A DNA stretch of 5,844 bases from Myxococcales bacterium (lineage in GTDB: Bacteria > Myxococcota_A > Polyangia > Polyangiales > Polyangiaceae), in contig JAHFDX010000266.1 of NCBI GenBank assembly GCA_023248785.1, positions 1 through 5,844 of the forward strand, in the 5' to 3' direction. The notes beneath the pieces are model-generated. The model was given only the letters and a program-made list of their open reading frames with translations. It did no database searches and was not told the origin of the DNA. Position numbers and translations under genes: made by a program. The first letter of the stretch is position 1, and each line of letters opens with the position of its first letter. Below are positions 1 to 5,844 of the stretch, in pieces.

Positions 1-455
1 AAGAGTGAACCAAGAAATGAAAAATCCTTGCGTGTAACAAACGCCACAGCCGTCAGCCCGGCAAAGCCGAGGAGCGTAACGAGCGCCGCGCTCGCAATCG
101 CGCCGGGTGCGTAGTAATTCGCGATGAAAAGCAGCGGCACAAAAACGATGGACTCCGCAACAACGAAGCCGCCCAAGGCGGCATACTGTGCGACCTTCGA
201 AGTTGCGGTATGAGCTGCCCGGCTGGCAAGCCAACTCACAACTATAAATCCGCCAAGAACGAGCAACCAGCTCCCGCCCAACATCGCGCGCGCGAGGATG
301 TTTGCGAGGCCCGATGTAAAGAGAGCGATCTCGATGGCAGCAAACAACACGATGGCGCCAAAGAGGTGGTTGTAGGTTCGAACGATGAAGCGCTCGCGCG
401 CGTCGGCTTCGATCGCAGTTGAAGGGGCCGCATAGAAGGGGTATCGATCGTTCAT
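1..455 (-). CDS. Bax inhibitor-1/YccA family membrane protein (3' end beyond left edge)
   Basis: This reading frame starts at the ATG at 455-453 and stays open to the left edge, showing 151 residues of a family usually about 230-250 long. It belongs to the Bax inhibitor-1 (BI-1/YccA/YbhL) family of multi-pass inner-membrane proteins, some of which are linked to calcium leak or to membrane protease control. The evidence is the family-like stretch RFIVRTYNHLFGAIVLF at residues 22-38, the TRKDFSFLG motif at 141-149, and about four hydrophobic segments (roughly 31-47, 58-78, 92-112 and 118-140). A GGAG ribosome site at 465-462 lies six bases before the ATG and fixes the start. The N-terminal ~20 residues are polar, as expected for a cytoplasmic tail. 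It is transcribed away from the metallopeptidase gene across a 435-base gap. The family call is strong; the specific role in this organism is unknown. Confidence 0.9.
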   Translation of the reverse strand, partial: MNDRYPFYAAPSTAIEADARERFIVRTYNHLFGAIVLFAAIEIALFTSGLANILARAMLGGSWLLVLGGFIVVSWLASRAAHTATSKVAQYAALGGFVVAESIVFVPLLFIANYYAPGAIASAALVTLLGFAGLTAVAFVTRKDFSFLGSL

Positions 456-890
456 GGCTATCTCCAGAAGGTCGGCTCCGCGATGTTGCACGAGGAACGC
501 ACCGGCCCCCGCAGTCTAGCCAAAACGCCGCATCCGTACAGGCCTAGCTGAACGAGAACGGGCGCAAGGCAACACGACGTGGGTCGAAGGTCCTTACTTC
601 ACCGTCCCGTACACGCGCTGGAACTTTTGTTACTACAGGCGCTCGCGGAAAAAAGTGCGATGGCTGATGTCAGGACCGTAAGGGCAAGTAGAAAGCGGCC
701 CATGGAAGTCTCGTGGTGCCTGCCTTCTCGTATTTATTTTGACTGACGAGATCGGCGACGACAAGGACCTCATAAGGTAGCGGTATCTTAGGCTTACGTA
801 CGGTGGCAGTATTTTGGGCTCCCGCCACCGCGCGCTCACGATTTTCGCGGTTCTCTATTCCGATCGTTGGAACCCGAATACCCTCAGAGA
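456..890. other. Divergent intergenic region, no gene recognised
   Basis: This 435-base gap separates the divergent Bax inhibitor-1 and metallopeptidase genes, so it should hold promoters for both. The only clear element is the GGAG ribosome site of the minus-strand gene at 465-462. There is an AT-rich patch near 729-740 containing a TTGACT at 739-744, but no acceptable -10 box at normal spacing. Short open frames on both strands here lack ribosome sites and recognisable protein character. I see no tRNA, riboswitch or convincing terminator. Confidence 0.5.
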
Positions 891-2822
891 ATGGAACGAA
901 ATTGCCGGAAGGCGCCAACGCTTGGTGCGTATGCGGTGATGATCTCGTTGGTCAACTTCGCTCTCGTTTCATGCAGCAGCGACGACTCAAGCAACAGCGG
1001 CGCGAAGAGCGGTACAAATGAAGATCTCACGACCGCGTGGGAAAAAATTGTCGCGGCGACTCCGAAGGATGGAGTCTGGACGCTCGAGCAGACGAAGCAG
1101 GCCTTCTCGTTAACGGTTGCAAAGCTTCCGAACGTAGCAGTGCCGATAGGTGCCGATCTTGCGAAGGCCGAAGCCGCTGGACACGACACAGGAGCGCTTG
1201 GCGCCTGCCACGCGATTCGGTTGATGCATGCGTACTGGAGCGACCTCACCTCCGAAGAGCAATCGATCACCGCGCAAGCGTTGGCTGCGGACACCTCGAG
1301 CACGAGTGGCTCGTTGCAGCCGCAGGACGCGCCCATTCAGTTCGACCCGATGGGGGGACTCGAGCCACGCGACGAGCCGGCGAAGGTCGCCCCCAAAACG
1401 CCCGAAGAACAAGAGGCACAGCGAAAGGAAGTCCTCAAGAAATTCAACGAAGAGGTTGCTCTTCTCTCGGCAAAGTCCGGCGTTGCACTGACACCCGCGA
1501 TCGAACTGTCGGTCGGCACCTTCGATGACAGGCCGGGCGTACGTGCGCAGGCGGTGCCCCTTACGGCAAACGAGGCCAAGGGGGCCAAGCCCATGATCGA
1601 GGCGGCCCCTGGGCCTGTCACCGTTTGTCGCGTGAAAATCGCCCAGAGGATCATTGCGAGTGACGGTGGTTTACGTCACACCCTCGCCCACGAAGCTTTC
1701 CACTGCTTTCAGGCGCAGATCATGGGACTCAAGGCTTGGCGCAACAAAGCGTTTCTGCCGTGGTCGGCGGAAGGCACCGCCAATTGGGCTGCCTATGAGG
1801 TGGTGGGGCGAGTGCCGGAAGTCGATGTGTACTGGAAAGGTTGGTTCACGGAGCCGAACCACAACCTTTTCATGCGGGCTTATACAGCGCACGGTTTCTT
1901 CTCGGAGGTGAACTACCTCGGAAATCCTGTGTGGCCTCTCATGAACACGTTCCTCACGGCGAAGACGAACATGGATTCGTTCAAAGTGATGAGCGATCCG
2001 ATCAGCGACGTCCTTAAACGCAGTTGGGGAGCCTCGCTCACCCGCGAGAAAGCGCGCGGAAAGGAATGGACTGTCACAGGATCGGGAGTGCCTGACGAGA
2101 TCGAAGCCTTGAAGGTCATAAAGACCATCGACGACGGCGGCAGCGCGGTCTTCGTGATCGATCCCTGGGGCGCCGACGTGTTCGAAATCGATGGCTCAGC
2201 GGAGATCCTCGCGCTCAACCTTGAAGGCGGAGGAATCAGGCTCGCAGATTCCGCAGGTGTCGACGCCTATGTTGTCGGCACGGGCGCTGCGATCCTCTGC
2301 ACAGTCGACGACTGCAGGTGCCCGGACGGAAGCCCGCTTCCAATCGACGTCGTAAAAGTGAAACCCATCTTGACGCTTGCGTTTACCGGTTGGGATTCTG
2401 GATCCGGAGGCGAGATCAAAGGCTACTCACGCAAAACATTTTGCTCCACCTACGATCCGACGAAAAAATTCTGCCAAGTCGTCGCGCCGATGGCCCAGAC
2501 GTCTGCGGATCTCATCACGTATGCGAACGGGCATCCGACGGAGTTTGAGGCCACGTGGACCAAGCACGTTGGGATCGTCAAAGACGGCAACAAGGTCGCG
2601 CCGAAAGAGATCGCCGTATCGTGGGGGCGTATTGTCGAGCTCTACGACACGTACACGACGCCGTTCTACGCAAAAATGGGGTGGGACGCGACGAACCAAC
2701 TCAATCCGCTGAATCGCCCGGTGGTCGACCAGTACTCAAGTGATTCGAAACCATACAGAGGCGATCTTCAGGCCGGCGGCGCGTACCTGCAGTCCAAATG
2801 CGGGATCACGATGAGTCCATAA
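891..2822 (+). CDS. Putative zinc metallopeptidase lipoprotein (HEXXH plus distal Glu, gluzincin-like)
   Basis: Predicted exported lipoprotein of 643 residues with a putative zinc-protease active site. The ATG at 891 gives a good lipoprotein signal peptide: a basic start (R3, R6, K7), a hydrophobic stretch at residues 11-26, and a lipobox LVSC with Cys28. A Ser/Asp/Asn-rich linker follows. A TTG eight codons upstream (867) would also be in frame but adds only a polar tail; neither start has a strong ribosome site. The motif HEAFH lies at residues 267-271 and is followed by WSAEG at 291-295. His267 and His271 plus Glu294 would be the zinc ligands and Glu268 the catalytic base, the gluzincin arrangement. 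The C-terminal half has beta-rich, Gly-rich sequence at about 415-470 and cysteines at 470, 475, 477, 518 and 528 that could form disulfides. I recognise no named family over the full length. Substrate unknown; an inactive homologue is possible, but all expected zinc ligands are present. Confidence 0.85.
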   Translation: MERNCRKAPTLGAYAVMISLVNFALVSCSSDDSSNSGAKSGTNEDLTTAWEKIVAATPKDGVWTLEQTKQAFSLTVAKLPNVAVPIGADLAKAEAAGHDTGALGACHAIRLMHAYWSDLTSEEQSITAQALAADTSSTSGSLQPQDAPIQFDPMGGLEPRDEPAKVAPKTPEEQEAQRKEVLKKFNEEVALLSAKSGVALTPAIELSVGTFDDRPGVRAQAVPLTANEAKGAKPMIEAAPGPVTVCRVKIAQRIIASDGGLRHTLAHEAFHCFQAQIMGLKAWRNKAFLPWSAEGTANWAAYEVVGRVPEVDVYWKGWFTEPNHNLFMRAYTAHGFFSEVNYLGNPVWPLMNTFLTAKTNMDSFKVMSDPISDVLKRSWGASLTREKARGKEWTVTGSGVPDEIEALKVIKTIDDGGSAVFVIDPWGADVFEIDGSAEILALNLEGGGIRLADSAGVDAYVVGTGAAILCTVDDCRCPDGSPLPIDVVKVKPILTLAFTGWDSGSGGEIKGYSRKTFCSTYDPTKKFCQVVAPMAQTSADLITYANGHPTEFEATWTKHVGIVKDGNKVAPKEIAVSWGRIVELYDTYTTPFYAKMGWDATNQLNPLNRPVVDQYSSDSKPYRGDLQAGGAYLQSKCGITMSP

Positions 2823-2825
2823 CGA

Positions 2826-2849
2826 CATTCCGCGTCCCGACCTGTACCG
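2826..2849 (+). repeat. 24-base direct repeat, copy 1
   Basis: This copy matches positions 3953-3976 at 23 of 24 bases, differing only at 2834 (G) versus 3961 (A). It starts four bases after the metallopeptidase stop codon. With small gaps the similarity seems to extend through GTGG at 2860-2863. A match this long is very unlikely by chance in under 6 kb. It could be a dispersed genomic repeat or the remnant of a duplicated coding segment. Confidence 0.75.
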
Positions 2850-2868
2850 ACGGCGATACGTGGAAATA

Positions 2869-2891
2869 GTTGGTCCACACGGTTGACCAAC
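2869..2891 (+). terminator. 7-bp inverted repeat, possible weak transcription terminator
   Basis: GTTGGTC at 2869-2875 and GACCAAC at 2885-2891 are perfect reverse complements around a nine-base loop. It lies 47 bases after the metallopeptidase stop, where a terminator might be. No T-run follows and the stem is short, so intrinsic termination would be weak. It could equally be a protein-binding site or chance. Confidence 0.25.
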
Positions 2892-2993
2892 CAGCCCTCA
2901 ACCGTCTCGCGCGCTGGGCCATGAACCACAGCCCTCGGAGTTGTGCGAAGGCCCCCATTGCATCCCAGTAAATGATGTCCGATAAGCGAAGCG

Positions 2994-4079
2994 ATGGTGC
3001 GTGGTGGAATTGCGAACATCTTTTTTGCGGTCGCTCTTTTTGGATGTGGCGGGCGGCAGTTGGACGCGCGCTTTCTTGTGACCGACGGCGGGTCCGTGCC
3101 CATCGAGAGCGGAACTCCGGCCGAAGTACAGGCTCCGCCTATCGTGCTGGATTCGGGGTTTGTTGTCGATGGCTCGACACCCACGAAGGAGGTCGCTGAG
3201 ATTTACGCGCACAGCGCGACCAAGCTCTTTCGGATCGATCCGGACACGTACAATGTTACCGAGATAGGTGTGTTTTCAAACTGCGGCACTAACGATCAAA
3301 TGGTCGATATCGCTCTCGACGAAAATTCCCAGATGTTCGGCACCACCTTTTATGGGGTGAATCGCATCGACAAGACGACCGCGACGTGCACACCGCTCAG
3401 GGCCGGCCCGAGTTATCCGAATTCGCTGTCGTTCGTTCCGAAAGGCACGGTCGACCCAAACAATGAAGCGCTCGTGGGTTACTTTGGCAGCACGTACTCG
3501 CGCATCGACACGCAAACGGGGGCCATCACGACCCTTGGAGTGCTCGGCGGTGGGTACATCTCGAGTGGCGACATCGTATCCGTCAAGGGTGGCGGCACGT
3601 ATCTCACCGTCAAGGGTTTGGGGTGCGCGGATTGTCTGGTCGAAGTGAATCCGTCAACCGGTGCGCTCGTTAAAAAGCTTGGTTCGGTTGCTCGAACGGA
3701 CGTATTTGGTCTTGCGTTTTGGGGCGGTCGCGTCTTTGGATTCAGCGACGGAGGTGACCTCTTTGAAATCAATCCGTCGACGATGATGACGACCCAAGTC
3801 CCGCTCCCGAGCAGCCTGGGGTCGTTGAGTTTTTGGGGGGCGGGCTCCACCACATCCGCCCTGTTAAGCCGCCCCAATGATCCGAGATGGCGCATGAATC
3901 ATAGACGAGCTCATCACCAGCCAAGTTGGCCCACACTTTCTTCGGTGCGCCGCATTCCGCATCCCGACCTGTACCGTCGACGACGGCAACCGATCACTCG
4001 CGTGGTTCGTGCGTGTGGTTCGTGTACAGCGGGGGGGGGCGGTGGTGGTGCACGGCGCCCCGCGGCTGCATGGTGCTGA
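2994..4079 (+). CDS. Beta-propeller-like lipoprotein with probable C-terminal frameshift run-on
   Basis: The frame encodes 361 residues. The N-terminus is a lipoprotein signal peptide: a short basic start, a hydrophobic stretch at about 9-16, and lipobox LFGC with Cys18. A low-complexity linker rich in Gly, Pro and Asp reaches about residue 65. Residues 70-285 contain at least five propeller-like repeats of the type LFRIDPDTYNVTEIG: at 77-85 (KLFRIDPDT), 121-129 (GVNRIDKTT), 167-175 (TYSRIDTQT), 215-223 (LVEVNPSTG) and 255-263 (DLFEINPST). Such domains usually act as binding scaffolds outside the cytoplasm; no ligand can be inferred. After FWGAGSTTSA (about 280-289) the composition turns Arg/His/Gly-rich and low quality. 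One extra C in the CCC run at 3859-3861 would give the ending PVKPPQ and a stop at 3878-3880. The true gene was therefore probably 2994-3880, about 295 residues, and the tail to 4079 is likely not native. Confidence 0.8.
   Translation: MVRGGIANIFFAVALFGCGGRQLDARFLVTDGGSVPIESGTPAEVQAPPIVLDSGFVVDGSTPTKEVAEIYAHSATKLFRIDPDTYNVTEIGVFSNCGTNDQMVDIALDENSQMFGTTFYGVNRIDKTTATCTPLRAGPSYPNSLSFVPKGTVDPNNEALVGYFGSTYSRIDTQTGAITTLGVLGGGYISSGDIVSVKGGGTYLTVKGLGCADCLVEVNPSTGALVKKLGSVARTDVFGLAFWGGRVFGFSDGGDLFEINPSTMMTTQVPLPSSLGSLSFWGAGSTTSALLSRPNDPRWRMNHRRAHHQPSWPTLSSVRRIPHPDLYRRRRQPITRVVRACGSCTAGGGGGGARRPAAAWC
3953..3976 (+). repeat. 24-base direct repeat, copy 2
   Basis: Partner of 2826-2849, in the same orientation, with one mismatch. 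The pair brackets the propeller lipoprotein gene, 1,127 bases apart. Just upstream, AGTTGGCCCACAC at 3924-3936 also resembles AGTTGGTCCACAC at 2868-2880 (12 of 13), but in the opposite order relative to the 24-mer. Confidence 0.75.
4002..4024 (+). repeat. 13-base period tandem duplication
   Basis: GTGGTTCGTG occurs at 4002-4011 and again at 4015-4024, a period of 13 bases. Because 13 is not a multiple of three, gain of one unit shifts any reading frame through it. Seven bases later comes a run of nine G (4031-4039), another slippage-prone site. Confidence 0.6.
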
Positions 4080-4082
4080 GCG

Positions 4083-4566
4083 GTGCGTGCAACGGATTTA
4101 GTTCTCCGCGATCAGAACGCATGCATCAACGATGTCGCGCCACCTTCGGCGGTGGATCCTGCATCGGTCGTGATGCCAGAGGGCGCACCCGTTACGGGCG
4201 CCTTGCATAATTTCCCGGGGGCGCGATTCCGTGTTTCGGCGGGCCGCTGTTACCACCTCTCCTTTGCACTTGATCAGGGAGTGCCTGCATTGTGGGCGTA
4301 TCCGCTGTTTAAGTTCCGGACCGACGGCGAATCGCGCGACGACATGGGTGAGCTGCTCAGTCAAAAACAATCGGGCTCGAGTTCGCTTGTGTGCGCTTCG
4401 TACGATGGCGTCTTCGATCAAGAATCGGCAACAGAGTTTGGCCAATTTGGTGAGGTCGAGCATGAGTCCGCAGAGATGTTGGGGAGGAAAACGATACGCA
4501 GCCCTGATGGATACCCTGAACGAATTGCTCGCGCGCAACGACGAGCGCGGGAATCCCAGCGACTAG
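4083..4566 (+). CDS. Unrecognised protein, apparently frameshifted near its C-terminus
   Basis: I do not recognise this gene. From GTG 4083 the frame reads coherent sequence for about 134 residues, including NACINDVAPPSAVDP, GRCYHLSFALDQGVPALWAY and SSSLVCASYDG, with three cysteines in that span. The start is doubtful: no ribosome site precedes 4083 and a TGA sits just before it, so the true N-terminus may be lost in the disturbed stretch upstream. Staying in the first frame past about 4484 runs to 4646 in Arg-rich, poor sequence across the neighbouring minus-strand gene. Moving one base forward around GGGG (4481-4484) or AAAA (4488-4491) gives RYAALMDTLNELLARNDERG and a TAG at 4564-4566, which looks like a natural C-terminus. 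The stop then overlaps the convergent lipoprotein stop by four bases. Function unknown; a secreted location is plausible only from its neighbours. Confidence 0.55.
4563..4566. other. CTAG shared stop palindrome of two convergent genes
   Basis: The palindrome CTAG supplies TAG on the plus strand (4564-4566) for the gene from 4083 and TAG on the minus strand (4565-4563) for the Cys-rich lipoprotein. Convergent genes meeting in this way are common in compact genomes. The fit supports 4566 as the real end of the plus-strand gene. Confidence 0.6.
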
Positions 4567-5123
4567 ATTCCACAAAAAACCCGCGCAACGTTGCGAAAGG
4601 TGTCTTCGGGCGTACGTCCCGTTGTGCACGTGGCGGCACCGTTTAGTTCCACGCATGCGTTCAATTGAAGTTCGACGCACGAGGCACATTGCGCCGTTCT
4701 GCAGGCGCGTGCGGCATGTTCGCGCGCACCGCATCCGTCGGGACGCGTATCGTTCAAGAGCAGTGCGATGCAACCACCTACATTTGGCTCCACACTGCCG
4801 TTCGTAACGATTAACGCGCCATTTTTAGTGTTTGAACGCGCAGTGATGCACGCCGAGCATCGCGCGTGCGCCACAACAAACTGCTGACACCGAATCGGGA
4901 GCGCGGTGTTTTCCTTTATGCAGTCGTCGTAGTAGCCCTGAATTTCGTCGACGTTGCACGTGGCCTCTGCTGCACGAGGAGTCATCCACGGGATTACTTT
5001 GCACGTGCTCGCCTCGGATGCGTTTGTCACGAGCGTGCCTGCTTCCAACGAGGGCGATATCTCGGTCGACGAGCAACTGAGCATGCTCAGTCCGAGCCAC
5101 ACGAGTGAGATGGATCGCCTCAT
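4563..5123 (-). CDS. Cysteine-rich lipoprotein
   Basis: The frame encodes 186 residues from ATG 5123-5121. The N-terminus is a lipoprotein signal: MRRS, a hydrophobic stretch at residues 5-15, and MLSC with Cys17 as the predicted lipid-modified residue. The mature part has 14 further cysteines, an even number that would allow seven disulfides, so an oxidising extracytoplasmic location fits. Cysteine pairs recur as RCSACI and QCASCV, suggesting two related Cys-rich halves. I recognise no named domain. The start codon overlaps the stop of the upstream Asp-box propeller gene as ATGA, with only a weak TTGAG at 5133-5129 as ribosome site, so translation is probably coupled. The two products are likely made together and may act as partners at the cell surface, which is an inference from gene order alone. 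Confidence 0.85.
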   Translation of the reverse strand: MRRSISLVWLGLSMLSCSSTEISPSLEAGTLVTNASEASTCKVIPWMTPRAAEATCNVDEIQGYYDDCIKENTALPIRCQQFVVAHARCSACITARSNTKNGALIVTNGSVEPNVGGCIALLLNDTRPDGCGAREHAARACRTAQCASCVELQLNACVELNGAATCTTGRTPEDTFRNVARVFCGI

Positions 5124-5844
5124 TTGATCTCAAGTTTGTAGATTGTGCTGCCGATCGCATACCCCGTTCGCGCATCAATAAATCGGAAGCGATTGATATA
5201 GGGCCCGAGCGATGCATCCGGCTCCCATGTTTTGCCTCCGTCCTTCGTGCGGTACGCGGGCTTCGAACTCGCCTCGCCGCCGACCCATCCGATGTCTTCG
5301 GTGATGAATCCGATTCCAAGCCCGCCGTACGGACCTTTCACGAACGGAAGTTCCTGCCATGTTTTGCCACCGTCTGTGGTCTTGATGACCTTGGACGCTT
5401 GCTCTCCAAGATTGAGAACCGCTGCGTAGCCGACGTTGGCGGAGGGAAAGGCAAGCTTCCAACACATCTCGCCGCGCTCGCTCGACGTGAACACGCTGCT
5501 CCATGTGGCGCCACCGTCCGCCGTACGCAAAATGGAGCAGTGTGATGCCGCGCTGGTCGTCGTTGCACCAGTAATCACTCCTTCGCTCTCGCTGAAAAAG
5601 TGTGCGTCCACGAGTGCTCCAATCTGTGAGGAGAGATCGCGTGACTTCCACGTACGCCCGGCGTCCGATGACGAGAGAAAGAAGCTCGGACCGCCCACGC
5701 GGCCTGTAGCGACAAGATGTGTCGCGTCGATCTTGAAAAGGTTACAGATACCCTTCGGGGTAGGTCCGTCAAAACTCGCGGCTGGAGCCCAGGAGTCACC
5801 GCCATTTTCCGTTACATACAGCGGCTTGTCGTCCGTCACTCCGG
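5120..5844 (-). CDS. YCF48/BNR-type Asp-box beta-propeller protein (5' end beyond right edge)
   Basis: The frame is open from the right edge to a TGA at 5122-5120, showing 240 residues; the true start is outside the window. A GTG near 5839 exists, but the sequence around it already reads as propeller, so I treat it as internal. Five Asp-box motifs are visible: TENGGDSW, SSDAGRTW, TADGGATW, TTDGGKTW and TKDGGKTW. They alternate with strands of the YCF48 kind such as ANVGYAAVL, EDIGWVGGE and ARTGYAIGS. The spacing of about 40-55 residues gives one blade per motif, ending in a typical blade and the tail YKLEIK. YCF48-like and BNR-repeat proteins fold as beta-propellers; many bacterial members are exported, and the motif alone does not imply sialidase activity. 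It lies upstream of, and overlaps by four bases, the Cys-rich lipoprotein gene, so the two form an operon. Membrane anchoring or a signal peptide cannot be judged without the missing N-terminus. Confidence 0.88.
   Translation of the reverse strand, partial: GVTDDKPLYVTENGGDSWAPAASFDGPTPKGICNLFKIDATHLVATGRVGGPSFFLSSSDAGRTWKSRDLSSQIGALVDAHFFSESEGVITGATTTSAASHCSILRTADGGATWSSVFTSSERGEMCWKLAFPSANVGYAAVLNLGEQASKVIKTTDGGKTWQELPFVKGPYGGLGIGFITEDIGWVGGEASSKPAYRTKDGGKTWEPDASLGPYINRFRFIDARTGYAIGSTIYKLEIK

Larger units (their letters stand above)
2823..2993. other. Intergenic gap between metallopeptidase and propeller lipoprotein genes
   Basis: This 171-base gap holds the first copy of a 24-base direct repeat (2826-2849) and a 7-bp inverted repeat (2869-2891). 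No gene is apparent. The ATG at 2994 has only a weak purine-rich stretch upstream (AAGCGAAGCG), so the ribosome site is poor. Confidence 0.5.
3881..4082. other. Disturbed stretch between two plus-strand genes
   Basis: If the propeller gene really ended at 3880, this is a 202-base gap. It holds copy 2 of the 24-base repeat, a 13-base tandem duplication and a run of nine G. Before 4023 the most protein-like reading begins after the TGA at 3895-3897 and includes DELITSQVGPHF and FRIPTCTVDDGN, but no start codon leads into it. After the duplication a different frame looks better. This would fit a decayed or miscalled short gene, but I cannot assign one. Confidence 0.35.

Noticed and set aside
739..767. 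TTGACT resembling a -35 box for the metallopeptidase gene
   Set aside because: At 16-18 base spacing the sequence is CAAGGA-like, far from a TATAAT box, so no promoter is claimed.
633..918. Minus-strand open frames of 68 and 82 codons in the divergent gap
   Set aside because: They overlap each other in different frames, run into the start of the metallopeptidase gene, and have no ribosome site or protein-like signature.
884..1336. Minus-strand open frame of 150 codons opposite the metallopeptidase gene
   Set aside because: It lies wholly opposite the well-supported lipoprotein signal and N-terminal region, and shows no ribosome site or recognisable domain.
4098..4538. Minus-strand open frame of 146 codons
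   Set aside because: It is opposite the plus-strand gene from 4083, which reads as better protein, and it has no recognisable motif.
4825..5319. Minus-strand open frame of 164 codons
   Set aside because: It runs in another frame across the Cys-rich lipoprotein and Asp-box propeller junction and is Arg/Ser-rich, typical of a shadow frame.
5105..5545. Plus-strand open frame of 146 codons
   Set aside because: It is antisense to the clear Asp-box propeller gene, and its sequence is explained by that gene's codon bias.
1..5844. CRISPR arrays, tRNA or rRNA genes, transposases
   Set aside because: I found no regularly spaced repeats, cloverleaf-like sequence, rRNA segments or transposase motifs on either strand.

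Overview
This is a 5.8 kb window of a fairly GC-rich bacterial chromosome. Most of its genes encode exported proteins. Three carry lipoprotein signal peptides with a lipobox cysteine, two are beta-propeller-like, and one is a Cys-rich secreted protein. This mix resembles the large lipoprotein repertoires of myxobacteria and their relatives (Polyangia/Myxococcota). That assignment is an inference from gene style; there is no rRNA or other taxonomic marker here.

Layout, left to right. (1) Positions 1-455, minus strand: the N-terminal two thirds of a Bax inhibitor-1/YccA family membrane protein, cut by the left edge. (2) Positions 456-890: a 435-base divergent intergenic region with no gene or confident promoter. 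(3) Positions 891-2822, plus strand: a 643-residue putative zinc metallopeptidase lipoprotein with HEAFH and a downstream WSAEG glutamate. (4) Positions 2823-2993: a short gap with a 24-base repeat and a 7-bp inverted repeat. (5) Positions 2994-4079, plus strand: a beta-propeller-like lipoprotein whose last ~70 residues look like frameshift run-on; the ancestral stop was probably at 3880. (6) Positions 3881-4082: a disordered stretch holding the second copy of the 24-base repeat, a 13-base tandem duplication and a run of nine G. (7) Positions 4083-4566, plus strand: an unrecognised gene that seems to need a one-base frame change near 4481-4491 to reach its natural stop. (8) Positions 4563-5123, minus strand: a Cys-rich lipoprotein, convergent with the previous gene; both use the palindrome CTAG as stop. 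(9) Positions 5120-5844, minus strand: a YCF48/BNR-type Asp-box propeller cut by the right edge, joined to the Cys-rich lipoprotein by an ATGA stop/start overlap.

The two minus-strand genes at the right end form a convincing two-gene operon. The plus-strand genes may be co-transcribed, but their gaps are larger and disturbed. No known defence, mobile or biosynthetic system is visible. The most interesting points are the unassigned metallopeptidase, the propeller/Cys-rich pair, and a cluster of small indels and repeats between 2823 and 4500. Those could be real gene decay or uncorrected homopolymer errors.
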